Shown here piece by piece: positions 11,739 through 23,333 of a stretch of DNA of 64,000 bases. A model generated the notes under the pieces. It worked only from the letters and a program-made list of their open reading frames with translations. It made no database searches and was not told the DNA's origin. This DNA comes from Amylostereum areolatum (lineage: Eukaryota > Basidiomycota > Agaricomycetes > Russulales > Stereaceae): positions 1-64,000 of the forward strand of contig SAXG01000105.1 in assembly GCA_012932865.1 (NCBI GenBank), written 5' to 3'. Positions within the stretch are counted from its first letter, which is position 1. Each line of letters starts with the position of its first letter. The position numbers and the translations under genes are program-made.

Positions 11739-14700
11739 CTACATCGTCAACAGCTGCTCCAAGTCAAACGTCCCTGCCGGTTGTACGAACAGCTCCCCGA
11801 TGCTATACGAGGCCAACAGCTCGTCCATCGACAGCGGATAATCTGCACCCATATCCAGGTCAGGATTATCCGCCTTCAACCCACGCACAAGCTTTGAAAA
11901 GAAGGACGTACTTTGTTGACTTTGCTCCAGGGCCTCCTTCGCCATGGACGCCCTCAACGACGTCTCTGTCGGTGGGGCCGTATTGAAGGGCAGGTCCGGG
12001 TCTACGTCCACCCCAACATCAGCATTCATCCACCACGAAAAAAGATGGTAAAGCACACGTACGAGTAAACCGATGCAGAAGTCCCTGGTCCGGCAGCGCG
12101 ATAAACGTCCTCTTCGCCCTCGATGTCCGGTCAATGGGCATATACCCCAGGGCTACTCGAGATCACGTCAGCTCCACGCCACCACAAACAGAGAACAAAT
12201 CCCACCAGCGGCGCGCTGCTCGAGCATGTTGGACACATACGCGATGCTCTCCCAGTAATGGTCCATGCGCTGCATCGCGCCCGTCAACGTCGCCAGATTC
12301 TGCATCGCGAACGATTTGAGCAGCGCGTCGGCCGTGGTCAGTTCTTCATTCTGGACCTTGTTCGGTGGCGGGAGGGGGAGGGCCATCGGTTTGTTGTCGT
12401 GTATATACGCCAGACTGTCGAGGACACATTAGCACATCCACAAGCGGAAACACCACCAACGAGGACGAACCTCGCAATATAGATAGGCTGCACGCAACAC
12501 GGGCTCGCAAGCTGTTCCCGAACGTCCCTTCAGCGTCCAAGGTTCGCCAGAGAATACGACGGCCAACACTCACGTACGACTTGCTCGCAGACACATCCGC
12601 GAACATCAAGCAGTCCGATATCGTCTTCGAGCACTGCAGCGCGACCTTGACGCTCCGAACCATGTTGTGCGTCAACGGCGTGTCCGCCCCGAGCGGGCTC
12701 CTCGTCAATTCCGGATGGTAGGTGAGCGCCATTACCGCGTTCGCCCACAGGTGCAGCGTGAGAAATGTTCCCTGTCAAAAGCCCGGGGGGAAAGGCCGTT
12801 AACATCGCTCCGCACCTTCCAGTTCCGGCCACGAACATGCCCGGATGTTAGAATCGCGGAAATAGGAAAATCGGAAAATCGGAAAGCGGAAGCGGAAACG
12901 TGGAAGATAGGGCCGAGCGCGCGTACAAAAGGCAGGCTTGTCGCAAGGGCCCATCATGTATCTCCCACCCCCTATCCTGACGGCACGCGCGCTCTCATCC
13001 AAGGCCTAGCAAAGGAAAGCAGCTCACCCCGTGTCCTCGCTCTTCCTGGTGCTTGAACGCGCCCACGCTCCACTTCAGGCTGTCCGGGAGCCCCGCGTGG
13101 AAATCGACCAATTGCGTCTGCAGCGTGCTCAGCGTGCCCGGTGGATCCTCCAGCCCACCTAACGTCCTCGGCCGTCCTCTCCGTCCATTCAAGACCCTCG
13201 CGATGCGCCCGCAGATGACCATGAGTCGAGCGATGTAGTGGAAGGGCACGGGTTCTGGGAGTTCGTTCGAGGCGGCGGGGTCGTTTGTCCATGCTGGGTC
13301 CGGGAAGAAGTCTTCGTCTGAAGGAAAGGGAATTTCGATGATGTCTTCGGGTAAGGATGGTGGTCGGCCGGTGTTGAAGGCCAGAATGCGGTCCTAGGTG
13401 GCAAGATGAAGTCAGTGACTGTGCTGTGAGGGGGTGGAAGGAGGGAGGTCCAAGAGGCTGGTGAGCACTCACCGTGCTGTTCATTCCGATACACATGTAC
13501 ATATTGTCAACCACAACCGAGTCGTGTTTCGTTCCGAATATATACAATCGCCCAACGACACCAGATCACCCCCAGAACATCCCGTATATTTGTCAGCACC
13601 AGGTCGTACCCATATCTGTCAGAAAGGACGCACATAAACAAGCTCCAGAACAGTAGCCTTGTTCGTGTGACGTGCGCAGAAGATTCGTATATCTCTGAGA
13701 TCTAGCACGCACGATCAGCTTTTCCAACGCCAACCACGGCAGCACGCACACACACACACACACCTCATGTATTCCCAAATCCAACGCCATCCGAATCGCC
13801 ATCCTGCACACCGCGCCGAATCAGCCTCTATCCTTCAAGCCACCCCTTCCTCTCTCAACGCACCCCGAGTATTGCTATTCACCCAACATCGATCAGCCAG
13901 CGCTCTTCCGGCGAATAGAAACGAACTTGCCCACATCCCACTCTCCGAGTTCTGGAACCGATCTTCCAGTTAGCCCAATGAGAAAAGGGGGAAAGCGCAT
14001 GACTCGCCTGGCCGTAATTCGCCCACGCGAGGAGCAGGAGTCCGGTGACGACGTCGGTCGTGGGTAGGTGTAACAGGGGCACGATCAGCTCTTGTGCCTT
14101 CGTTATGAACGGTGCGCACGCCTACAGGAGTCCAGAGCATGAGCCCAGAACATTGAAGAAAGAAGGAAACACACCTTGGCTGGTTCATTAGCGTTTCCAT
14201 CCGCGAACCTATGGATGGGAACACCAGGACCCCTGAAACGCCCGCCAGAGGTCCGATCCGCTAGGGGGGCTTTCCCCCGGGTTCCGCAGCAGCTCGAAAG
14301 GGTCGTTCGACCCCGGGTCGCGTCCTCGGACCTCCACCAAAGGTTGGTCTAACCCCGGACCTGTCCTCAGACCTCATAGATAGCGAACCGTGTATGTATT
14401 GTAGGTTCATAATGCGACTGGGTACTCTAAAATGTTATGGATGTAACTAGGGTAAAGTATGGGGGGAAGTGTACCATATTTACGAGTCGCCACCGGCAGG
14501 TGCTCGAGAACGGCTGTGCATTGCTCCTATTGCCCGCTGAATGTCGGCCTCTTTGCTCCATATTTGCGAAAGGATTTGAACATCCTGGCTTGAAATAATA
14601 TACTCGCGACTACTCTGTTCAACAGAAGAAACAGATACCAAGAAGGCCGATGGTGGAAGTAGTGCGAAGCGCGGGACTTTGAGCAGACGTGATTCGGTTG

Positions 14701-17700
14701 GCTTTGGGATGACACGGAACATACGAGGGACATGGCCATGGCCAGCCTTCCCGGGTTCGAAAAGCTGGACAGCGATATGAGAGAGAGCCATGATCTGCGT
14801 GCATTCGGGCACCCAACCATGAGCGCCGTAGTTTCCGCCTGATTTGACATAAAGTTCAAGCACTGTAACACGGGCTATTTAGCTCTTCGAAGTATCGGTG
14901 CGGAGGACGTTGTACTCACCTCGCGCTAGCTGTATGCGGCCCTCGTGGAACACAAATGCGAAGTCGTGGCCGGCAGCGGCTTTGACGGGGTGTTCCTTGG
15001 ACACGAGGGCAGTCTCAAGGAGAGCCGGAAGCTTGAACTTGCGAATCGCCTTCGTTCGTTTGGTTTGTTCCTAGAATCGTAGGTCGAATCGACGCTCACG
15101 ACAAGATACAAAATTTGCACTTACCGAGCCAGCTCGATTGTCCGCAGCCAGTGCAGCATTCGCCGAATTCCCCGTCTTCTTCCCCCCAGTGTTTGTCCAA
15201 CGTGCCAAACGATCCTGGCCTGATCCATCAGCCTTCTCTCCAGGTTTATGGAGAATATTTCGATATGTTTTGACGAGTTGCGCCCGAATCACTGCCTCCG
15301 CAGGTCGTGTTTGCTCGGTGGATGACTGACGAGTCCCTGTTTCGGCCTGGCGCGTCTGGTGTTTCTCGCGAAGTTCTGTGAGAGTGTCCATATCCAAGTC
15401 CGAGCAGTCTGACAGTGCAAGCGTAGTGCGCTCTCGTGGATCCCTCGTATCCGGAAGTGCATTCGCAAGATAATTACCGAGTTGTTGAGCATCCTCTTCC
15501 CACATCCGATCTGCGTCGGCACTTGTCTCGTCAAGCATCTCGCTGCTGAGAATTTGAGTTAGGAACTTTCAATTCACCACCTAAACAGACGGTGATAGAG
15601 AATACATACATCATGATGCCTCGTTCGATGGAAAGCGAGGCGGCGGCCATTGCAAGTGCATTCAATTCGTTATCTTCAGAGACAGTGGTGGTCTCGTCTT
15701 CCCAGAATTCCATTGTACGACGCAACTCGCAAGCACTTGTGTCGTCTTCGTCCTCCGACTTGTCTTCATGTTCATCTTCCCCTAGTACGTTGTCATCGTC
15801 ATCATCGCTATGGTCCGCACTAGAAGACGATGCATTTTTAGCCAGCATAGAATATACTGAAGGTAACCGCATCCGGGAAACCTCCCAGTCACGATTGACG
15901 TCGACACCGAGAAGTTCCCACAAGCCAGCAGCTTCTCCATATGCGGCATGGGCAATTGTCTTGATCTCTTCATCGGACGGGAAAGCGGACAGTGCAGCGA
16001 GGTCCATGTTTTGGTCATCTTGGTACGTGTGGTTGTAACCTTGCGCGCGAGCCTTGCCATCGGAGACGTTGTTGAAGAGGAATTTCTCCCGAAGTCGAAT
16101 TTGCAGTTTAGGTGCCATGTATTGGAAGTCGAGCGCATTGAAGTCCTCGACAATCTGACGAGACACGCCGAAGACATGCTCACAGCCTGGAGTACCAATC
16201 TTCCATGGCAGGAGCGGGTACTTCCCGCCAAGTTCGTCGCGGAAGATTATAACAGATTGGATGAGTGCGTCGGCAAGAAATTGGGTGATGTCGAGGGCCT
16301 CTGGGGATAGACAGTGCTTGGATTTGGGGTAGCCTCCACGCGCGAGGAAATCCTCCCACATCTCTGTAAAATAGAGGGTACGTAGGGCAATGTGGATGCG
16401 ATCCGATAGACATATGAAACGATTGCTGTAAGCGTCGGGAAGCTCGCCATAAACATAGCAGAAGACAATTGTGCCACGTTGCTCGTGATGATGCTTGACT
16501 AACCAGCGCAAGGTGTTGGCACTGAAAACTCGGATTGCGGCGTTGTCATCCTGGCGATCTAGCTTCTCAATGTCGCGATGATAAATGGGACCGGGTTGGC
16601 CATCTTGAACTTCAAATGCGAGAGCGCGTATGTGGCTGTAGGCTGCGATGTAATGCCCCAATGTCAAGACACGAGCACCCGAAAACAGATTATTCCTGTA
16701 TGTTTTTTCGACCATGATCTGGATCTTGAGCAAAGATGACGGGGATTTCCCGGTCAGATCCGTTGACCTTGAAGAACCCGACTCGGTAGTGGCGGTTACG
16801 CGCAGGGTCAACGGGATGGGGAATGACATAGTCTCGATACCTGGCCGCTTTTCCATGCAAGATACGCTCGATTGATCGCTCCTTCGACGAGCCATCTGCT
16901 GAGTATACGACAACCTCGATGTCAAGCTTATGGAGCCCAACCAAAACAGTCTCGAGGTGCTTCCAGAGGTCCTCGGCCTTGGCTTTGGCAGATATCGGCA
17001 TCGCACATACGAGTATGGTAGGAACATTTGGGGCAAAAGTTTGCAGTGTCCAAACACGGAGCTGAGCACCAGAGCATGGATCAGATATTGGTTATTGGTG
17101 ATGGTACAGGACAGCACACCTGGGTAGCCTTTTCGATTTTCCCTTGGTTGATTGCATGTGCGAGCTCGTCAGGTTCAGGGAGTATCATGGGTGGGCAATC
17201 GGTTCCACCGAGCAAAACATACTGCCCAAGGTCGGCATCCCAGTACGGGTCTAGCGATGGCTCAAGTTTGGTATCATCGCATGCCAACGCAACGGGGCCG
17301 TTGTACTTGAGCTTGTCGAGAATCTGTCGAACACGGTCGAATGTACGCTCCTGTATTCCAATAGGAAAACGTGGCTCGCGTGACCTTTGAATTCTGGGTA
17401 ACAAGTTAGCACAACTCGGAAAGAAGCTTGCCAGTACTGTAATTCTACTTACTGCAGCGTGCGCGCGTGCGGAAGTGGCAGGACCTGTCGCATTGCCTGA
17501 TATGCTTTCGGGCTGTGGATATTGAGAACATGTGCGAATTCTGTCACGGTGGGAGCATAACGCATTGCACGCGAATCCACACCACGACGAGCCATCTCGT
17601 CTCGGTCGACTAGGGCTTTCAAGAAACCTTTGAATACATCCTCGTTCTTGAATCTTCCCTCTGATACTCCTCGTGCAAAAACTAGGTATGGCTCGCGTGA

Positions 17701-20700
17701 ATTCTGCAAAGTGTGATGTAAGAAATCGCATCCACTCAACATAACACAATCACGTACCTCCTTGAATGCGTTAAGGATTGACTGGAGGCCGATGACTCGA
17801 GCGTACCGGTCGGTGCTCATCTCCGCCCCACGAACCACTACTTTTGCCGTATACTTCGCATTTTCTGGGTCCTTGTCTTTCTGGTGGCGACGGAGTGCGT
17901 TCGAAAAGGTTTTGAGAGATCGGAGCGATTTGCAAGCTACACATGGTGGGCGAGAGGCAATGTCCGTGTCCTCAGGAACTTGAACAGATAGTGAACACTC
18001 GGTGGAAACTACACGTTGGAGGTCTAAATCAACACGCCACTTCCAGCGGGACCGTTGAGCAGCATAGACGACCTCTTTCTGATCTTGGGATAAATTCCGA
18101 AAGTTTTTTGCGGAGGGGAAGAGTTCGTTCGTCAACAGTGAAAGGGAGGGTGCTCCACCGCCATCAGTGTATCCTCGATCTAGGTAGTTTTTGATCTTGT
18201 CATCCGTTCTCGCAAGGAGTCCTGGGCATGGTAATTCGACAATGCGACGGGAAGTGGGCATCGTTGTTGATGCACGCCACGAGTCAAGTGACGACATTCC
18301 GCCGGTGCCACTTCTACATGGCTTTTGTTTTCCGTCTTTACGACCAAGGACATGCCTTCGGAATGCGTTGACTTCATGAAGAGCATCCATGCGGATGACA
18401 CAGCCGCAAGTAGAGTGCCGAACAAGGAAAGGATCCCGAGGGTCGAATTCAGCGTGAGAGTCGTACTCGCGGACCTTCCTCTGGAACTCGTCCTTCTTTG
18501 CACAATCTTCAGTGTACGTCCCGTCCGCCACTCCCTGTTTGATAAACCGCTGACGCTGGGCAGTCCTTGAGTTGCCTACGTTCGCAACACTCCCGGTTGA
18601 GTCGACCTTTACATGCGTTGGCAATGATTTCCCCTTCGAGGAAGCGCGGGCAAAAAGCTTGCTGATCTTTGTCGGCTTTGGTGTGTGGTCGCTCTCCTCA
18701 CTTGACCCCTCGATGTCACTGAAGGTACGCTTTTTGAACCAGCCAATGACTTTGTTGGCTTTTGCCACCTTCCCCTCCGCCGCTGCCTTCTTTGTGCTCG
18801 CAAATATATCAAAGGTCTTGAGCTTTATCCGGCCTTCATTGTGTCCTGCCGGTGCGGACGACGAGGACTGGGTAGACCCACGAGATACTGCACGAGAAGA
18901 GGGATGGAAAGCGGGAGGATTTGAGTTGAGTTTGGGTAGTATGTCCGAGTTATTATGTGGCACAACAGGGGGAGGGATTGGGGGACCAGTGTCGGCGGTG
19001 TCATTTGACATTGTACTGGAAAATGATGTCGAAAGGTTTGTCTCTGCATCTTGGGTGGGAAGCTGAAGTTGCGCACTCATGCAAACTGTAGTAGGGTCAT
19101 CAATATCCATCGGATCGTTGTAGGATCCGTTGTCGTTGTCGTCAGCAATCATAACGTCTATTGCTTGCTCGGTCGGAAGGTAAGCGTCTCTGGAATCCAT
19201 GGCCATCGGCGAAGGAGGGCTAATTGCTATCGGAGCAGAAGGAACATGGCGTTCATCCACAGCTAACAGCCTTGCCATGCCTGACGGAAGGCGGCTGGCT
19301 CGTAATGATCCTGCAGTGTGCGCTGGCGGTGGTATGCTTGCCACTCGGCCCTTAACAGTATCGTGGGTAGGTGAGTTCGTGTTCGTGATGATAAAGAATA
19401 ACAACTTACCACTCTGCTCCTTGTATGTGCTTCTGCTAACCGGACAAACCAGCGGACTCGGTGTTCAACAGCTGTTGTCTGTGTCCAGAGAGCCTCGTTC
19501 AATGTCGTGTGGGCAATTGTATTTGCCGCACATATTCCACATGACACCCAGTCGTCTTGAGTCGCACAGGGAAATGTATCGTCGCTGTCAACCCATCTGT
19601 ATTCGCCGCCGAGCCGGACGCGCAACCAGTGTTGTACTTTCGTGACCACTTCTTGAGGCCGCTCAAGTTTATGCCGAAGACTGTCGCCTGTACCCCTCTG
19701 GTAAATGTCCCAAAATCATGTATCATAGATTGGGTTTCCTCACCATAAGCCACTGTGCGCTGATGACCATCTATCCGTAGAATAGCGAAGTGTTGTTGGT
19801 CCTGGACAAAAACCGGCATGAGGACAACCTTCTTGCCCTCGGAAAGGATTCTTTCGGTTTGACGGAGAAATCGGGGCGACCTGGCTTGATAGAAATCCGC
19901 GCGCTCTGCTTTTCGAATCTCGTTCCAGATGTCGAACCCGTGGACCTCGTAAACACGGCTTTCCGGTGGTGCATTTTCAAGCTGCTCCACAATCCAATGC
20001 ATCATCATGTTGAGGGTGAATGTGCTGACCCGCCCGTCTCCTAGGAGCTTGACAAAGTCTGCTGTGGTTGCATTCATTTGTGCGCCTCGAATTGCCGTCG
20101 GTTCGTGCCATGGTATAGTTGCTACTTGTCGGAGTGCCTCTTGAACGTGTTCTCTTGATTCCTCTCCCTCCTCTCCTGCCTTGCTCTCTAACCAAGTTAT
20201 GGCATTCTTCCAGGCATTCTGTATATCCAGAATTGTGTGCATCTGTTGCCAGTACGTCACCACCCAGAATGGTAGTCGACCATCCCGATATTGGGGGTCG
20301 CAAACTGACTGCATCCCATCCAGGACCATTTGCCCAATCAACCGGTCTACCTTCCTTACAAAATCTCGAGGAGGGAGGTCACGGACATGGAGGTGAGCAG
20401 ATGCGCGGTCCGGCGGTTCCTTTGAAAATGCTGATGATGGTGCCGGGTATACGGATGTGTTGCTTCTCTTTGGAAGGGACGTAGACACAAAGTCCCAAAC
20501 AGGAAGGTTTGGACCAGGGAGAAGGTCGTTCTCCAACTGAGGGGGGATGACGAGGAGAGTCTTGATGTGATGGGCGAGTTCCGGAGGAATGTCGATTTGG
20601 GGGAATTGTTTTCCGGTGCCAATCCAGGTCTTGTGGTCAAAATCAGGTATTTCAGAATCATCGAGGACTGAGATAGGTGTATTCATGTGGTCAGGGTTGG

Positions 20701-22685
20701 GAAGTGTGAGTGTGAGTAAGGGACAGAAGGTTGAACATCAACGGCGGAGTAAGTGCCCAAGCTCCTGTCATTGTGCGCCTGTATAGGACGAATATAGGTG
20801 GAATAACTGCTACTTGGAGATAAAACTATTTATCTATCATATTTGGTCCAAATTACAGTACAATACCCTGTCTGTCCATCTCATAGTCCCCTCGGATAGC
20901 CCCGGGTCAAGGATCGGACCTCGCCAGCAAACGGTCCCTAACCCGGACAGATCCTCGGACATAGAGCCAAATTTGGGGTCTCAGACCCGGCATCCCCCCT
21001 CGGAGCTCGGCGCTGACGCGCCGTTTGACCCCGGGTAGGTGCATCGGACCTCTGGCGGGCGTTTCAGGGGTCCTGGAACACCTGAGCGCCAACGAAAGCA
21101 TAGACTGAGGTTAGGGCTGACCTGGCGCTTATAGCACAAATACCTACAGGAACATCGCATCGTCAGCAAAGCACCTCCCACCCACACGATCGAGACTCAC
21201 AGTTCAGTAAAAATGCACTCATGGTGCCCGTCTCGAGCCGTTCCTCCATCCTCTTCCGACTGATGCTAGGAAAATGCCTGCTCAAAGTCTTGAAGAACAC
21301 GTCCAAGAGCGGGATGTGGTATTGGGGGAGCGGAAGGCCGTGCTCGTCAAACATCTCCTCCGGGGGCACGGTCGTCTCAGGCGCGTGAGGGGTGCGTTCG
21401 CTGGATTCGGGCACAGGGCCGGCGGACGACTTCGCACGCGCTTGAAGTCGAAGTGAGATGCGGTTGATACCAGGGCTAAGTACGTGAAGTGCGTCAGCAA
21501 CATGAGGTGCGCGGCGGGGCGCGGATGCAAAGAAACGCACCTGATCGCCGTTGACCCAGGTTGGCCCGACTGACAGAGAGGCAATGCGACATGAGCTGGG
21601 AAGATCGCGAGAGTGGAAACGACGTACGAATCGGTAGTAGTACAATTCCAGGTCCTTTCCTTGGCCGTCGTCGTCTTGCGATTGGGAGTAAGATGGGACC
21701 GTGTGTTGAGGCATAGGGTGCCTTGGCAGAGAAGGGTCGGGAGAAAGCGGGAGGTAAGAAGCTGCATTCATGGACGGTGATGGACGAGAATGTGGTTGAT
21801 GGTGTTGTGATTGGGGGTGAGAATGTGAATGAAGCTGAGGGGAGCCTGTCAGGCCGCTACCGCTTGAGGAGGGGTTGCTCTGAAGCCAGGGAGCTGGGTG
21901 GTTTACGCTGGGCGAATTCGAGAGCGGAGGAAGCGTCCACATCGGTGTAGACGGGTTGTGAACTGGAGGGGCCATCGCGCGGTCCACGTCCTGTGCTTCC
22001 TCCATCAGCATCCCAAACATACGGGAAAGTGGGAAGAGGCGGGAGGTGGAAGGGAGTGGGATGTTAAGATGGAAGAAGCGCATACCCATGACCCATGCGC
22101 AACGCCGTTTGCAACCGTAGGTGAGACGCTGTGATCTTGGCTCGCGAACATCCTCGACGACGACGACGACGAGCTCGGTGGTTGTGGTGGGGGCGGCGGG
22201 GGCGGCGGATAATGTTGCTCACGATGTTGAACGCCGACACTCGTAGACCGCGACTCCGCATGACTGAGGAGATTCCTCGCGCCCTCCAGCCTCTCCTCCT
22301 CCTCCATCTCCTTTCGCGTGCGTTTCCTCCTCCGTCCTTCGGGCCATGTGCATTCCGCGTCCACCTTCGCACACGAGTTGCACACAGGCTTCTCGCCCGA
22401 GCAGCGTCCCCTTTTTGCGCGACATCGATGGCAGGCTGGAAGAGAGCGATCCCCGGCGTTAGCTCATGCAGTTTCAGACCGGATGGGTATAAGTGCGGCG
22501 CGCTGGAGCTGCCGCCCGAACCAAAATCCTGAGAGCAACGTACCGAGAGTTACGCGCCTTTCACCTGAATGCTCCACGCGCTCGACGCTGCCATTGCTGT
22601 TGCTCGAGGGCGATGCACCGTTTGCTGCTCGGCCGGCCTGGGACGGACGCGCCATGAACGCCTCGGGGGGCGACCGAGAGTTCAT
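11739..22685 (-). CDS. Zn2Cys6 fungal transcription factor, split by a transposon inside an intron
   Basis: Start ATG 22683-22685. Secure exons are 22544-22685, 22086-22435, 21628-21990, 21541-21569, 21201-21475, 21122-21143, 14175-14208, 14008-14121, 13764-13803, 13028-13393, 12578-12771, 12206-12414, 12063-12152 and 11739-12001; small exons near 13935-13951 and 13620-13705 are less certain. The N-terminus holds a binuclear zinc cluster (ACHRCRAKRGRCSGEKPVC then NSCAKVDAEC; six Cys), then a basic linker and a Pro/Ser-rich region. The middle is a Fungal_trans domain: LELYYYRF, PGINRISLRLQ, MSAFLLNCICAISAR, LLLLAWANYGQ, MAIRMALDLGIHE, LLFWSLFMC, DRILAFNTGRP. Such proteins bind DNA in the nucleus and regulate metabolism. 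Intron 6 (14209-21121) is about 6.9 kb because it contains a transposon; without it the intron would be 56 nt. One donor is GC (14007). Confidence 0.88.
13747..13763. repeat. (CA)n microsatellite at a splice donor
   Basis: A 17-nt CA tract; on the minus strand it is a GT run directly after the codon for the last residue of LGIHE. The intron donor therefore lies at the edge of a (GT)n tract in the transcription factor gene. Confidence 0.7.
14218..14225. repeat. Target site duplication, left copy
   Basis: GGAACACC, identical to 21075-21082. Together they mark an 8-bp staggered insertion. Confidence 0.9.
14226..14257 (+). repeat. Left terminal inverted repeat
   Basis: 32 bp, begins AGGACCCCTGAAACGCCCGC and ends GGTCCGAT; the exact reverse complement is at 21043-21074. 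Subterminal CCCCGGGT/CGGACCT motifs follow to about 14370. Confidence 0.92.
14480..20686 (-). CDS. Ulp1 peptidase-transposase fusion of the 6.85-kb element (two frameshifts)
   Basis: Inferred exons: 19410-20686, 17758-19350, 17453-17703, 17120-17393, 15610-17061, 15125-15545, 14920-15070, 14480-14862; about 1,930 residues. The first exon encodes a C48 (Ulp1/SENP-like) cysteine peptidase: His in QHFAILRIDG, then TQDDWVSCGIC with the oxyanion Gln and nucleophile Cys. A phase-0 intron (19351-19409) joins it to a Ser/Pro linker, possible zinc-binding segments (STCGCVIRMDALHEVNAFRRH and PPCVACKSL) and a DDE-like core: ALACDDTKL, VVYSADGSS, QDPDHGRK (D-x-x-H) and GTPGCEHVFGVSRQ. A highly acidic Ser-rich tail follows. 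Two one-base shifts break it: near 19650-19665 inside the peptidase, and in an A6 run at 16703-16708 just after DPDHGRK. As sequenced it is probably inactive, unless either shift is a base-call error. That the peptidase and transposase form one protein is inferred from in-phase splicing. Confidence 0.8.
21043..21074 (-). repeat. Right terminal inverted repeat
   Basis: Exact reverse complement of 14226-14257. Subterminal CCCCGGGT and GGACCTC copies lie at about 20885-21040, and are likely transposase-binding sites by analogy with other elements. Confidence 0.92.
21075..21082. repeat. Target site duplication, right copy
   Basis: GGAACACC, matching 14218-14225. Confidence 0.9.
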
Positions 22686-23333
22686 CTGTGAGTTTGCGAT
22701 CCGGTCCCCGCCTCGAAGATATTTATACCGGAGATACAAACGAGGAATCGGTCAAAGAAGGCAAAGGTCCAATGAGTGGGAATAGGTAAGTAAATGGAAC
22801 GCGGGCAAGATGAGGAAAGGGGTTTGGGTACGGAGAGCAATATCAAATTTCGAACGCCAGCCCGAATCTCCAGATATGAGACTTTCCCACGGTCATATTT
22901 CCGGCCAAATCGTCATCCCAGCATAATCGATATCCCAGCATGCAAGCTGCAAGTCCCGAGCGCGCAAGTAAACCAGGTAGTCTGAAGCTCGCATGAAGAC
23001 AGAAAGAAGTTCTGGCGCAAGACTCAAGACATCGATAGACGTCGTCTTGGGTACATCAATCCTGGCGATCACCCCTCCCGGTCGGGTATGCACTACTTAC
23101 TTACACTCACACCTAAGTACGCTCAACTTTCACGCCATGACCACGATCCAGTCAACGCGTTATATTCATCCAGATGCAGATGCAAGAAATACGACCAAAA
23201 ATCCCTCCCAAGTCAAAAAAACTGTTCCAACTCCCAACCCCCAACTCGCGCGCAACGCCGGCGAAGCGCGCGAGTCCATCAACCGTCGTAATGATTTCGT
23301 TGCGAGTTCGTAAAGCATTCCGTGATAGATCGT
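22686..23333. other. Intergenic: promoter side of the transcription factor gene
   Basis: No ORF with family features. It holds the transcription factor promoter (minus strand reads leftward from here) and the 3' end of the repeat-protein gene. Confidence 0.5.

Larger units (their letters stand above)
14226..21074 (-). mobile_element. 6.85-kb DNA transposon with Ulp1 peptidase and DxxH-type transposase
   Basis: The element is bounded by perfect 32-bp terminal inverted repeats (starting AGGACCCCTGAAACGCC) and flanked by an identical 8-bp duplication, GGAACACC. Inside the ends, copies of the motifs CCCCGGGT and CGGACCT are scattered over about 180 bp on each side. It carries one long minus-strand gene. 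An 8-bp TSD, a DDE/D transposase with a D-x-x-H motif and an Ulp1-type peptidase match the hAT/KDZ/Zisupton group of superfamilies; I cannot place it in a named family by eye. It sits in an intron of the host transcription factor. Confidence 0.9.

Noticed and set aside
15592..16038. 148-aa Ser-rich plus-strand ORF
   Set aside because: Antisense shadow of the acidic tail of the transposase.
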